A program made the position numbers and the translations under genes. The notes under the pieces are model-generated. The model did no database searches. It was not told the DNA's origin and saw only the letters and a list, made by a program, of their open reading frames with translations. 64,000 nt of DNA, taken from JABMOW01 sp964409335. GTDB taxonomy: Bacteria; Fidelibacterota; Marinisomatia; SCGC-AAA003-L08; JACNLC01. Location: assembly GCA_964409335.1 (NCBI GenBank), contig CAYPCW010000003.1, forward strand, positions 1-64,000, read 5' to 3'. Below, in pieces: positions 36,053 to 45,450 of this stretch; position 1 is the stretch's first letter, and every line of letters starts with the position of its first letter.

Positions 36053-38476
36053 TTAAAATGGCATCCCAAAAAGGATATGATAATTCCAGCCCTGTGGTCT
36101 GTTGTCGCCATCTACAATGGTATCATCAAACCCATATCCCATATCAAAACCAATCATCCCAAGCATTGGCATGAACATTCGTATCCCAATCCCAGCAGAC
36201 CGTTTAAGTTGAAATGGATCAACATTGTCAAAGTCATTCCATACATTACCCAATTCGGCAAACATAAGGGTGTAAACGGTTGGATTTTCAGATATTAGAA
36301 ATCTCATTTCCAGGGTATATTTGAGAATGATGTCTCCTCCTAGAGGGCTGTATACGCCCATAGGACCGACGGTATTATCGTCATATCCTCGGAGCATTTC
36401 ACCATAGGGTATTCCGCTTCCTCCCATGAAGAATTTTGCACTGGGCGGGATAACCGAGCGTTGGGAATTTTTTTCAGGGAGTGATTTTAACACTCCCATC
36501 TTCATATTTTGCCTTAACACTACTTTTTTATAAAAGGGAGAATAGAAATCAAAATCAAGTTCGTGTTTATGATAATCTTCATCTCCTCCGATTACCCCGC
36601 CTGAGTAGGTTGATGACCAGGAAAAAAGCGAGCCGGCGGATGGAAATTCAGGATGATTCCGGCTATCCCTTGTAATGGTTTGAAGGAAAGATATACCGGA
36701 TGAACTGAATGTAAAGGCATTTCCCTCGTCTTTGATAAGATTTGCAATCCCGGTGGAAAAATAATCTAAAAGGTCGGATTCTGAACTCGCGAAATATTTA
36801 TTTTTTGTCGTCCGAAGCATCCAGCTACCCCGGAAGAAATAGTCTGGCCATTTGAATCGTCTTCCCCATCTCACAGACCCGCCTGAAGACCGAATATCAA
36901 ATGGCAGGTAAGATCCCTGCCCCTGCCCGCGCTCTTGTAAATAGTACGAAATACCCATCAGATTTGGAGTATCAAATACCCAGGGGTCTACAAAACTTAA
37001 TGAAAATGACTGATAGTCCGTTGTGTTCGTCGAGGTGTAACTGGTCAGTGAAGACAATTGATTATTGGATGTGCTTGATCCGATTCCCCGCTGATAATTG
37101 ACGGATAAGGTTTGTCCACGACCCCTGAAGTTTCGAAATTCAACCCCACCGCCACCGGTTAATCCATAAGTTCCGTTATAACCCATTGAAAAATTTGCCC
37201 GGTCAGCGCTTTTTTCTTTTACATCCAAAAGGATATCAATCTGATCTTCACCCACAGGAGCCACATCCGGTTTTACAGTTTCGAAATACTCAAGCATGAT
37301 GATATCTCGATAGCTGTCGATCAGTTTCTGCCGGTTAAAAATATCACCGGGGAACATTCGAAGTTCCCTGCGAATAACATTTTCATGGGTTTTATCATTC
37401 CCCGTAATATTAATTTTTCTGATCTTCACGATCTGATTTTCAACAATGGTAAAATGAACGTCCAGCAAATTTTCGCCTACCGGTATGATCTTAGGGTCGA
37501 TCATAAAATGGAAATACCCCTGATCCATATACAAAGGACTTACAGATTCTGAAATCGCCAGGTTAAACTTTTCTTCATTATATGGATCGCCTTTTGAAAA
37601 ACCCAAATGTGCGGCTAATTCTTCAGTAGAATGGACATGGTTCCCTTCCCAGGTAATATCCCGGAAAAAATATTTTGGTCCTTCATACACATTCAAGCGG
37701 ATCTCAAGTCCTTTTTTATTTTCTGCCAAACCGATATTTTCATCGATGACACGAAAATCGCGGTATCCTTTTTCATGGTAAAATGCCGCAAGGTTTTTTA
37801 AATCTTCATCATATTTTGTTTTATCAAATCCACCCCGCCATGGCAGATACCATTTTTTGGGGGTTGAATTTTTTAATTTTCTGATAATCTTAAGATCAGA
37901 TACGGCGGAATTTCCTTCGATGATGATTTTGGTAATCTTGGTTTTTTTATTTTCTTTAATTGTAATATTCAGTTTTTTTGAATGCATTAATTTACCATTG
38001 ATCAGATCAGTGGTTATTTCTGCATTATGATAATGATTTTTCTCGTATTCTTTCCAAATCGCACGGACAGCATTAAAAATATTCCGTTCAGAAATCAGTT
38101 GACCTTTGTTGAGATTTACTGCATCTTCAAGGGTTGAACGTGATAATTTTTTATTCCCAAAAAATTCAAAGGATTCTAAAATGGGTAACTCGACAACGAC
38201 AATTCTAAGAAGTACACCGTCTTCAGTTTCTTCATCAACGAATACCTGAACATCGCTGAATTGATTTAGATTCCACAACGTTTTAATCCCTTTTTGAATA
38301 TCTTCAAAATCGATTTCCCGGCTCTCATACAATCTTGAACTGCGGATGACATCATCGGGTGCCAGACGTTCTGTACCTTCTACCACTACTGACAATATTT
38401 TTACTTTTTGAACCTGGTTAAATATCGGCGTGCACAATAAAAACAGGGAAATGAGTAAATATTTAATGGATAACAT
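36053..38476 (-). CDS. bamA: Outer-membrane protein assembly factor BamA
   Basis: An 807-residue Omp85 protein: signal peptide (about 1-20), five POTRA domains (about 25-430; e.g. VEGTERLAPDDVIRSSRL, FFGNKKLSRSTLEDAV, ITGNDKTHENVIRREL) and a 16-strand barrel (about 435-807) with the GGGGVEFRNFRGRGQ start. LRGYDDNTVGP is the conserved L6-loop RGY motif, and the chain ends in Phe. It folds and inserts outer-membrane proteins. It overlaps the uppS stop by 14 bases and leads into skp-lpxD-lpxC/fabZ-lpxA. Confidence 0.96.
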   Translation of the reverse strand: MLSIKYLLISLFLLCTPIFNQVQKVKILSVVVEGTERLAPDDVIRSSRLYESREIDFEDIQKGIKTLWNLNQFSDVQVFVDEETEDGVLLRIVVVELPILESFEFFGNKKLSRSTLEDAVNLNKGQLISERNIFNAVRAIWKEYEKNHYHNAEITTDLINGKLMHSKKLNITIKENKKTKITKIIIEGNSAVSDLKIIRKLKNSTPKKWYLPWRGGFDKTKYDEDLKNLAAFYHEKGYRDFRVIDENIGLAENKKGLEIRLNVYEGPKYFFRDITWEGNHVHSTEELAAHLGFSKGDPYNEEKFNLAISESVSPLYMDQGYFHFMIDPKIIPVGENLLDVHFTIVENQIVKIRKINITGNDKTHENVIRRELRMFPGDIFNRQKLIDSYRDIIMLEYFETVKPDVAPVGEDQIDILLDVKEKSADRANFSMGYNGTYGLTGGGGVEFRNFRGRGQTLSVNYQRGIGSSTSNNQLSSLTSYTSTNTTDYQSFSLSFVDPWVFDTPNLMGISYYLQERGQGQGSYLPFDIRSSGGSVRWGRRFKWPDYFFRGSWMLRTTKNKYFASSESDLLDYFSTGIANLIKDEGNAFTFSSSGISFLQTITRDSRNHPEFPSAGSLFSWSSTYSGGVIGGDEDYHKHELDFDFYSPFYKKVVLRQNMKMGVLKSLPEKNSQRSVIPPSAKFFMGGSGIPYGEMLRGYDDNTVGPMGVYSPLGGDIILKYTLEMRFLISENPTVYTLMFAELGNVWNDFDNVDPFQLKRSAGIGIRMFMPMLGMIGFDMGYGFDDTIVDGDNRPQGWNYHILFGMPF

Positions 38477-39224
38477 CCTTTTTTATTTGTTCGCTTGTTT
38501 TTCCAAATCTTCTTTCACGTGTCTGGTAATTCAGAATGCAGTATTCCAGATCTTCTTTTGAAAATTCCGGCCAATATTTAGGATATATAATTATTTCTGA
38601 ATAGGCAATCTGCCAAAGCATAAAATTACTTACCCGGGATTCTCCGCCTGTTCTAATCAGCAAATCCGGATCCGGCAGGTCAAAAGTGTAAAGGTATTTT
38701 TCAAAGATATTTTCATCGATATCATCAGGGTTAAGTTCCCCACTTTTCACCAGCCCGGCAATTTTTTTTGACGCGTTGACAATTTCCTGCCTGCTGCCAT
38801 AATTGAAAGCCAGGTTGAGGGTCAGCCCAGTATTCGCGGATGTAGATGCAATACCGGCTTCCAGTTCTGACACAACGGTTTTCGACAGTGCCTTTTTACA
38901 CCCGATCATTCGAAGCTGAACATTATTTTTATTTAAATCGCTCAGTTCATTCTTTAATGATTTGATAAATAATTGCATCAATGCGCTGACTTCGGAAGAG
39001 GGACGGTACCAATTTTCGGATGAGAATGTGAATAAGGTCAGGGTGCCAATACCTAATTCACCGGCGGCTTCGGTGACCCGTCTCACAGCTCTGACCCCTT
39101 CATTATGTCCGGCAATCCTGGGAAGCCGTCTTTCATGAGCCCATCGGCCATTACCATCCATAATGATTGCAATGTGCTGTGGTAATTTTTCTGGTATAAT
39201 TTTGTCCTTAGTTGATCTTTTCAC
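38463..39224 (-). CDS. uppS: Undecaprenyl (polyprenyl) diphosphate synthase
   Basis: A 253-residue cis-prenyltransferase. IAIIMDGNGRWA (catalytic Asp23), GHNEGVRAVR, LTLFTFSSENWYRP, FNYGSRQEIV and PDPDLLIRTGGESRVSNFMLWQ are the five conserved regions in order. It makes the lipid carrier for peptidoglycan and O-antigen sugars. It heads the long envelope operon; the 93 bases before it (39225-39317) hold no obvious gene. BamA overlaps its end by 14 bases. Confidence 0.96.
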   Translation of the reverse strand: MKRSTKDKIIPEKLPQHIAIIMDGNGRWAHERRLPRIAGHNEGVRAVRRVTEAAGELGIGTLTLFTFSSENWYRPSSEVSALMQLFIKSLKNELSDLNKNNVQLRMIGCKKALSKTVVSELEAGIASTSANTGLTLNLAFNYGSRQEIVNASKKIAGLVKSGELNPDDIDENIFEKYLYTFDLPDPDLLIRTGGESRVSNFMLWQIAYSEIIIYPKYWPEFSKEDLEYCILNYQTRERRFGKTSEQIKKDVIH

Positions 39225-39317
39225 TTTTATTGATTGGAATTTTAGCTAAATAAGTTAGTTAACTTTTTTGATCTTATCAACCAGATTGAGTGGTAGCCGT
39301 CATGGTCTGTGGAATGA

Positions 39318-40361
39318 TCACCGGATTAATTTAATTAGCTTTTCGGATATATCGGTATAGATTTTTGTAATGATAGAATCCGGGAATTTTAAAACGTAGG
39401 GAGAACCGGTATCCGTTGAAAACGCCAGATCTGGAGACAGGTGAATCTGTCCAAGTAACGGTACATTTAACCTTTCACTTTCTTCCTGCCCACCATTTCC
39501 CGGAAATATTTGAGTGATCTCCTCACAATGCGGACATTGGAAATGGGTCATATTTTCAATAATTCCCAGAACCGGTGTATTCACCTTCCGGAACATATCA
39601 GCTCCTTTTTGAACATCCTTCACGGCGAGGTCCTGGGGTGTCGTTACAATCACCGCCCCTGTCAGGGCGACTCTCTGAACGAGCGTCAACTGAATATCCC
39701 CCGTACCCGGTGGAAGATCAAGAATAAGAAAATCCAATTTTCCCCACTCCACTTCATCAAAAAATTGTTGAGTCATACGGGCGACCATCGGACCTCGCCA
39801 GATGGTGGGAGAAGCGTTGCCGCTGATGAATCCAAATGACATCAGTTTCATCCCGAATTTTTCAATCGGCGTGATCTTCTTTTGTTCAGTAAGTCTGGGT
39901 GCATCGTTAATACCCGTTACCGAAGGCAAACTTGGACCATAAATATCGAGATCAAGCAAGCCGACTTTGTATTGTTTAGACAAGGTTGCAGCCAGGTTGA
40001 TGGCAACGGTTGATTTCCCCACTCCGCCCTTACCACTTGCCACGGCAATAATATATTTTATATTCGGGAATTCCCCCTTCTGAAGCTCGGATGTCCGTGT
40101 TTGCAACCCTTGTTTTTCATCTTCAGGTTGTATGATAAATACCCCGACATTGGCAAATTGCGTATTTTTCTGAATAACGAGTTCAATCTCTTTTCGTAAT
40201 TGGTCCTTAATTTTTTGCTCATTTGAAGATAGGGATAAAGTTATGTGTACCGTTTCTTTTTCGACGTTTACATCCTTTACCATACCAAATGAAACAATAT
40301 CACGGGAGAATCCCGGATATTTTATACGTGCCAATAGTTTGAGGATATTTTCTTTATACAT
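39318..40361 (-). CDS. mrp: Mrp/ApbC iron-sulfur cluster carrier ATPase
   Basis: A 347-residue P-loop ATPase. An N-terminal MIP18/DUF59 domain occupies about 1-85 (ILKLLARIKYPGFSRDIVSF). The deviant Walker A ASGKGGVGKST lies at about 108-118, DLDIYGPSLPSV and LDLPPGTGDIQL follow, and the cluster-binding CPHC is at about 276-279. It carries or inserts 4Fe-4S clusters; the ferredoxin gene 145 bases upstream may be a client. No terminator is visible after it, so read-through to uppS cannot be excluded. Confidence 0.93.
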   Translation of the reverse strand: MYKENILKLLARIKYPGFSRDIVSFGMVKDVNVEKETVHITLSLSSNEQKIKDQLRKEIELVIQKNTQFANVGVFIIQPEDEKQGLQTRTSELQKGEFPNIKYIIAVASGKGGVGKSTVAINLAATLSKQYKVGLLDLDIYGPSLPSVTGINDAPRLTEQKKITPIEKFGMKLMSFGFISGNASPTIWRGPMVARMTQQFFDEVEWGKLDFLILDLPPGTGDIQLTLVQRVALTGAVIVTTPQDLAVKDVQKGADMFRKVNTPVLGIIENMTHFQCPHCEEITQIFPGNGGQEESERLNVPLLGQIHLSPDLAFSTDTGSPYVLKFPDSIITKIYTDISEKLIKLIR

Positions 40362-40443
40362 GATATGGTTTTAGACTCTACCTGGTTATTCGCTATGATT
40401 TTGATCCTAAATAAAATTAAAAATAAATTCGTCAAATGAAACA

Positions 40444-40471
40444 AACGGCTATCTTATATAAGATAGCCGTT
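40444..40471 (-). terminator. Perfect 28-base palindrome, likely ferredoxin terminator
   Basis: A loop-tight dyad (arm AACGGCTATCTTAT and its exact complement) 35 bases after the ferredoxin stop. On the minus strand it is followed by a T-rich stretch (TTTGTTTCATTT once hairpin ends are included), as in an intrinsic terminator. The perfection of the palindrome also leaves open a protein-binding site. Confidence 0.7.
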
Positions 40472-40505
40472 GCACCTAAAGGTTGAATATCGCTTGTCTT
40501 TAGAT

Positions 40506-40787
40506 TTAACCGTTATATTCTATGCCATAATGGTCGTAATTCTTTTTGATCCAGTGATTCCACTCTTCCGGGACTGCATCTTCCTCAAAAATTGCTTCCA
40601 CGGGACACTCAGGTTCGCACGCGCCACAATCAATACATTCCTCGGGATGGATGTACAGTGTATGTCCTTCGGGGTCCATTCCCTTTTCCCATTTTGGGTC
40701 GTCAGGATGGATACAATCCACTGGACAAACCTCAACACAAGCAGTGTCACAAGTACCAAGACAAGGTTCAGCGATAATATAGGCCAA
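40506..40787 (-). CDS. Ferredoxin with two iron-sulfur cluster motifs
   Basis: A 93-residue ferredoxin. The first site is CDTACVEVCPVDCI with CLGTC just before it (about 9-25, suggesting a 3Fe-4S or 4Fe-4S seven-iron type), and the second is CIDCGACEPECPVEAI (about 55-70). The C-terminus is a long acidic/aromatic tail (EEWNHWIKKNYDHYG). It is a small cytoplasmic electron carrier; the partner is not seen. GGAG stands before the ATG and a TATAAT box lies 29 bases upstream. A palindromic terminator follows. Confidence 0.92.
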   Translation of the reverse strand: MAYIIAEPCLGTCDTACVEVCPVDCIHPDDPKWEKGMDPEGHTLYIHPEECIDCGACEPECPVEAIFEEDAVPEEWNHWIKKNYDHYGIEYNG

Positions 40788-40815
40788 TTTTTTCTCCTAA
40801 CTAGATTAAAACTAA

Positions 40816-40821
40816 ATTATA
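40816..40821 (-). promoter_or_regulatory. Possible -10 box of the ferredoxin gene
   Basis: TATAAT on the minus strand, 29 bases before the ferredoxin ATG, would give a leader of about 20 bases that includes the GGAG ribosome site. No good TTGACA lies at the right distance, so support is limited to the -10 match and position. Confidence 0.35.
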
Positions 40822-40971
40822 TCATAAAAACAACCTTTTAAATTACACTGTTGTTCAGGGCACCACAAAAATAAATTATAGACATAACCATGTCCTGATA
40901 AGATGCGATAAATTATTAAAATGGAATTATAGAATTATAATATTAAACAGTCACTGACCAAAATTTTGGAT

Positions 40972-42201
40972 ATGGAAAAATCGATTCTCAAAAACAAAAA
41001 TATCATCCTTCTTTGGGTAGGGCATCTTATTTCTCATGCGGGTGACTCAATTTACATGATCGCGTTACCATGGTTGATTCTTGATTTAACAGGTTCTAAA
41101 AGCACTACATCCTTAACCACAGCGAGCGGATATCTTCCAGCTATTTTGTTTGGATTGATTGCAGGTTCCATTGCGGATAAATATCCTCGAAAATATGTTA
41201 TGATCACCAGTGATATTTTACGTTCGTTTTTCGTAGCATTCGTTCCCATATTGCTGATTACCGGCCGGGCAACCTCGTTACTTATAGGAATGATCACCTT
41301 TATCGTGGCTTCCCTTGCAACCCCATTTTATCCAGCACGGGATTCGCTGATCCCGGATCTGGTCTCCCCTAGCCAGTTAACCAGCGCAAATACCATCATC
41401 TCAACATCTGGTCAGATGGCTCATTTACTCGGTCCATTTCTGGCAGGTATACTGGTAGCCACCGTTGGCATCACGCATCTCTTCACCATTGATGCACTTT
41501 CATTTTCGGTATCATTGATTTGTATTTCATTTTTAAAGCCTTCAGGTCAATCCATGTCTGAAAGTCGTCCTCAAACATACACCCAATCGGTAAAATCCGG
41601 TATTCTTTTCATCACTAAACGCAAAGATATAGAATCGCTTATCCTCATTACAGCCGTTAATAATTTTTTTATTATGGGGCTGGCAATTATCGGGATCCCG
41701 GTGTATGTCCGTGAAATTCTGGACAATCAATTCTCAACATTAGCTATTCTGGAAACTTCGATGGCGGCAGGAATGGTACTGGGTTCAGTCATTATTTGGA
41801 AATTCTTAAGCGGTATTTCTCCGGTCAAAATTTTATTAACAGGAATCATATTAGATGGTTTAACCTACTGTCTGATCTATTTTACTCATACCAGCTACAT
41901 TGCATATTTTTTCCTGTTTGTCCATGGCATAGGAATCCCGATGATCACGATTTCACGGACACTTATTATTCAGTTTTCCATTGAAAATAAATATCTTGGA
42001 CGAATTTTTTCATTAGTAAATATGTCCGTCATGGGCACGACAACTGTTTCGGTTGTGGCTATGGGTTTTATTTTGGAGTGGATCCATGTCCAATGGATAT
42101 TTTTGATTTTTGGATTACTGGCTGCAGGATGTTCGGTATTGGGTTTGTTTTCTAAATCCTTTATGAAATTAAAATTTTTATCAAATTTAAATTTATTGTA
42201 A
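40972..42201 (+). CDS. Major facilitator superfamily transporter (EntS/MFS_3-like)
   Basis: About 409 residues with twelve predicted membrane helices. WVGHLISHAGDSIYMIALPW starts helix 1, and AGSIADKYPRKYVMITSD is the loop 2-3 signature (GxxxDxxxRK). PARDSLIPDLVSPSQLTSAN is the segment seen in the MFS_3/TIGR00900 H+ antiporter and enterobactin-exporter group. The substrate is unknown. ATG 40972 is chosen over a TTG two codons upstream. It stands alone, divergent from the ferredoxin gene. Confidence 0.85.
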   Translation: MEKSILKNKNIILLWVGHLISHAGDSIYMIALPWLILDLTGSKSTTSLTTASGYLPAILFGLIAGSIADKYPRKYVMITSDILRSFFVAFVPILLITGRATSLLIGMITFIVASLATPFYPARDSLIPDLVSPSQLTSANTIISTSGQMAHLLGPFLAGILVATVGITHLFTIDALSFSVSLICISFLKPSGQSMSESRPQTYTQSVKSGILFITKRKDIESLILITAVNNFFIMGLAIIGIPVYVREILDNQFSTLAILETSMAAGMVLGSVIIWKFLSGISPVKILLTGIILDGLTYCLIYFTHTSYIAYFFLFVHGIGIPMITISRTLIIQFSIENKYLGRIFSLVNMSVMGTTTVSVVAMGFILEWIHVQWIFLIFGLLAAGCSVLGLFSKSFMKLKFLSNLNLL

Positions 42202-42497
42202 TACTGATGTTGTTCAATTATAAATTGAAAGACGAAAATCAGAAAGTTTAATGCTATTTGATTTGTTTTATCTGCGAGAAAAGGAAGATAATTTTTTTAT
42301 TTTATTTATTTTTTGAAATAACTGATTTAACAAAAACTTGATTTTTTTTGTTATACATTTTTGTTAATAATTTTTGTTTAATTTTTTCTTATCATTTTGT
42401 TTCCTCATCCTTTCCGCCTAAAATAATACCTGCATTAAATTATCTGAAACATTTTGGATATGTTTCGATATCCAATAATAATAAGTATTGGTAATAA
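42202..42497 (+). promoter_or_regulatory. AT-rich 296-base leader upstream of rng with a hairpin
   Basis: The gap before rng is strongly A/T-rich. A clean hairpin (TTGGATAT, six-base loop, ATATCCAA; 42454-42475) ends 22 bases before the ATG, and a T-rich inverted repeat near 42328-42356 could end the MFS transcript. RNase E/G genes are known to limit their own mRNA through leader structures in E. coli; a similar role here is inference only. Confidence 0.35.
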
Positions 42498-44045
42498 ATG
42501 AATACAATTGAAAAAAATATTTTTATAAATATTTCCGCCGGCAGCACCCGTATTGCTATCACAGAAGATGAGGAGCTTGTTGAACTTTACATTGAATTAA
42601 ATGATCAGCAGCGGATGGTGGGGAATATTTATAAGGGCAAAGTACAAAACGTGATAATGGGAATGCAAGCTGCATTTATTGATATTGGGAACGATATCAA
42701 TGCATTTCTTCCATTCTCTGAAATCGGGAATCCGGAAAATCTGGGGAATATTTCAATCTCGGAAGATGATGAAGTTGAGGAAGAAATCCCACAGAAAAAA
42801 AACGGACATAACAAAACAGGTTCCCCCTTATCAAAAAATTTAAAAGTGGGTGACGAAATTTTAGTTCAGGTCATAAAAGAGCCTTATAGTGGCAAAGGCC
42901 CGCGGGTTACAACGGATATTTCCATCCCGGGGAGTCTGTTGGTTATGGTCCCAGGATCGAATATTATCGGCACATCCAGAAAAATATCTGATAAATACGA
43001 GAAAAGACGATTACGCCGAATCGTAAAAGAATTCAAACCTCCGGGGATAGGACTCATCATCAGAACTATATCTGAAGGGAAGGACCAAAGTCTTCTCGAA
43101 GCAGATTTTAATCGATCCTGGGAGGCTTGGACAGCCATTGAACAAACTGTTAAAAGCCACCCGGCACCGGTGATTGTATATCAGGATTTTTCTACTGCCG
43201 ATCAGGTTATACGTGACCTTTTTACTCCGGAAGTCTCCTCGATTGTTGTGGATAATAAACAGGTATTTAAAAGAATATACCATTACATTAAAGAGGTATC
43301 TCCTGATCAGGTCTATAAGTTACAAATCCATAAAATGAAAGGTTCAATATTTGATCAGTATAATATCGAAGACCAAATTCAGAAATCCCTTAGAAGAAAA
43401 GTGTGGTTAAAAAGCGGTGCACATCTGGTGATTGAACAGACCGAAGCCATGATGGTTATTGACGTGAACAGCGGCAGGTTTATTGGTAAGAAAGATCATG
43501 AGCAGAACTCAACGAAGATTAATATTGAAGCTGCCAGAGAAGTGGCTCGACAGTTGAGATTGAGAGATATAGGTGGATTGATAGTTATTGATTTTATTGA
43601 TCTGCATGAATCGGCGAATAAGAAAAAAGTATTTGAAGAATTTAAAGCGTCTTTAAAAAAGGACCGCGCAAAAGTATCTCTGGCTGAATTTTCAAGTTTT
43701 GGATTACTCGAGATGACTCGCCAACGGGTCAGGTTGTCACTTTTAAATACGGTAAATGACCCGTGCCCGATGTGCAATGGCCTGGGTATGGTACCCTCAA
43801 AAGATACCGTTATTACCAATATTGAAAATTGGTTAAAACGATTCAAAGCCAAATCAAAAGATAGACGGTTGACAATCACGGTACATCCCGATATTGCACA
43901 GTACCTTCAGGCCAATAAATTGCTCAAAGGTTTTATGTGGGAGAACTGGATGTTATTGGATATCCAGGAAGATGAGTCCTTGTCACCTGATATTTTCCAG
44001 GTATTCTCCAAAAAAAGAAAACGAGATGTGACTTCCGATGTTTAG
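42498..44045 (+). CDS. rng: Ribonuclease G/E family endoribonuclease
   Basis: A 515-residue RNase G/E. The S1 RNA-binding domain (about 38-130) is split by an acidic/Lys insert (SEDDEVEEEIPQKKNG). RNase H-like and DNase-like parts follow, with catalytic Asp residues in MVIDVNSGRF (about 321) and IVIDFIDLHE (about 364), and CPMC at about 421-424 (zinc link for tetramer). It lacks the long RNase E scaffold tail, so Rng is the better name. It processes rRNA and mRNA; it is followed by rplU and rpmA, a common order in bacteria. Confidence 0.93.
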   Translation: MNTIEKNIFINISAGSTRIAITEDEELVELYIELNDQQRMVGNIYKGKVQNVIMGMQAAFIDIGNDINAFLPFSEIGNPENLGNISISEDDEVEEEIPQKKNGHNKTGSPLSKNLKVGDEILVQVIKEPYSGKGPRVTTDISIPGSLLVMVPGSNIIGTSRKISDKYEKRRLRRIVKEFKPPGIGLIIRTISEGKDQSLLEADFNRSWEAWTAIEQTVKSHPAPVIVYQDFSTADQVIRDLFTPEVSSIVVDNKQVFKRIYHYIKEVSPDQVYKLQIHKMKGSIFDQYNIEDQIQKSLRRKVWLKSGAHLVIEQTEAMMVIDVNSGRFIGKKDHEQNSTKINIEAAREVARQLRLRDIGGLIVIDFIDLHESANKKKVFEEFKASLKKDRAKVSLAEFSSFGLLEMTRQRVRLSLLNTVNDPCPMCNGLGMVPSKDTVITNIENWLKRFKAKSKDRRLTITVHPDIAQYLQANKLLKGFMWENWMLLDIQEDESLSPDIFQVFSKKRKRDVTSDV

Positions 44046-44100
44046 GTTGTTTCCGTTATTTAGATCAAAATAAATTACAGGTCTAATTTTAGGAACAATT

Positions 44101-44427
44101 ATGTACGCATACGTTGAGCTTTCCGGAAAACAGTTTAAAGTTGAGCCGGGAAAAGAAATTAAAATCCCTTATTCAAAAGGGAGCACAGGCGACGAAATCT
44201 TAATGGATAAAGTCCTGTTTTTAAATGACGGAACAAATATGATAGTTGGAAATCCCTTTGTTAAGGACGTCTCATTTACCGCTAATATCGTAAATCATGG
44301 CCGGGAACGCAAAATTATTGTGTTTAAATTCAAACGCCGGAAAGGGTATCAGAAAAAACAAGGTCATCGTCAGGATTTTACCCTCATCAAAGTAAACGAT
44401 GTTAATTCTGTAAATTCATCTAAATAA
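44101..44427 (+). CDS. rplU: 50S ribosomal protein L21
   Basis: A 108-residue L21: MYAYVELSGKQFKVEPG at the start, VLFLNDG, and the RNA-binding end FKFKRRKGYQKKQGHRQ. It binds 23S rRNA near L20. AGGA stands 7 bases before the ATG. Order rng-rplU-rpmA with short gaps (55 and 12 bases) makes an operon. Confidence 0.97.
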   Translation: MYAYVELSGKQFKVEPGKEIKIPYSKGSTGDEILMDKVLFLNDGTNMIVGNPFVKDVSFTANIVNHGRERKIIVFKFKRRKGYQKKQGHRQDFTLIKVNDVNSVNSSK

Positions 44428-44439
44428 AGGATTTTAAAA

Positions 44440-44697
44440 ATGGCTCATAAAAAAGGGGTTGGCAGCTCAAAAAACGGAAGAGACAGTAAACCAAATATGT
44501 TGGGTGTAAAAAGCCCTGACGGTAAAGTTGTTACTGCCGGCAGCATTATTGTCCGTCAAAGAGGGACAAAGATCCATCCCGGAACAAATGTCGGAAGAGG
44601 TAAGGATGATACCTTGTTTGCGCTGATCGAAGGCAGAGTAAAATTTGAAAGAAAAGGCAGGGATAAAAAACAGGTAAGCGTTTACGCCGGTAATTAA
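44440..44697 (+). CDS. rpmA: 50S ribosomal protein L27
   Basis: An 85-residue L27: MAHKKGVGSSKNGRDS, then VTAGSIIVRQRGTKIHPG and GRGKDDTLFALIEGRV. The N-terminal tail reaches the peptidyl-transferase centre. There is no Firmicutes-type cleavable extension. AAGGA precedes the ATG, and an intrinsic terminator follows 27 bases after the stop. Confidence 0.97.
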   Translation: MAHKKGVGSSKNGRDSKPNMLGVKSPDGKVVTAGSIIVRQRGTKIHPGTNVGRGKDDTLFALIEGRVKFERKGRDKKQVSVYAGN

Positions 44698-44723
44698 AAG
44701 TTCCCACCCAATGACGTTATATT

Positions 44724-44752
44724 AAAAGCCTCACATTCGAGGCTTTTTTTTT
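44724..44752 (+). terminator. Intrinsic terminator after rpmA
   Basis: Stem AAAAGCCTC / GAGGCTTTT (9 bp) with loop ACATTC, followed by a run of nine T's in total. It closes the rng-rplU-rpmA operon. Confidence 0.92.
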
Positions 44753-44910
44753 GTAAAATATTTCCAATAAATAACTGATGTTGGTAAACGATCTTTTTTC
44801 TGCATTCTCCGTTGATTTTAAATTATCCTGTACGGGATTTATAAATATGAACCTAGCCACACCATGACAACCAGTACCTTAAAATTCTGTCAAAACCAAT
44901 CATAAAGCCA

Positions 44911-45450
44911 ATGGAAGCCAACATCATCGAATATATCAGACAGGCTCAAAAGGGCGATCAACGTGCATTCCATGCATTAGTGACATTTTATGATAATCGT
45001 GTATCCAATTTGATATATTCGATCGTACTTAATCGACAGGATACAGAAGATCTTTATCAGGAGATATTCCTGAAAGTATGGAAAAAGATCAGAAGTTTTC
45101 AATTTCGAAGCGACTTTTATTCTTGGCTCTACAAGATTACCGTTAATACATGCTACAATTTCACAAAAAAACGGGCAAGGGTACGCACGGAAGATGGCGA
45201 TGAAATTTTGGATAATACAATATATCCATTTGAAGATAACGATCCCAATAAATTGGAAGCTGTCAAAGCGCTTTATTCAGCGATACAAAATTTATCTCCA
45301 CGATTAAGAACAATTACGGTAATGCATTATCTTGAAGGCACTACGATCAGTAATATTTCCGTAATACTGAGAATTGAGGAGGGTACAATAAAAAAATATT
45401 TATTCCGGGCACGGGAAATATTGAGAAAGGAGCTGGCTTTTTATGCCTGA
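44911..45450 (+). CDS. ECF-family RNA polymerase sigma factor
   Basis: A 179-residue sigma-70-family ECF factor. Region 2 (about 18-85) has NRQDTEDLYQEIFLKVWKKI and FRSDFYSWLYKITVNTCYNF; region 4 (about 125-175) has LSPRLRTITVMHYLEG and EEGTIKKYLFRAREILR. No region 1.1 or 3, as expected. It probably redirects polymerase to envelope genes when released. The next gene overlaps by 8 bases and carries a membrane helix, the usual place for the anti-sigma factor. The 160-base upstream gap shows no clear promoter. Confidence 0.93.
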   Translation: MEANIIEYIRQAQKGDQRAFHALVTFYDNRVSNLIYSIVLNRQDTEDLYQEIFLKVWKKIRSFQFRSDFYSWLYKITVNTCYNFTKKRARVRTEDGDEILDNTIYPFEDNDPNKLEAVKALYSAIQNLSPRLRTITVMHYLEGTTISNISVILRIEEGTIKKYLFRAREILRKELAFYA

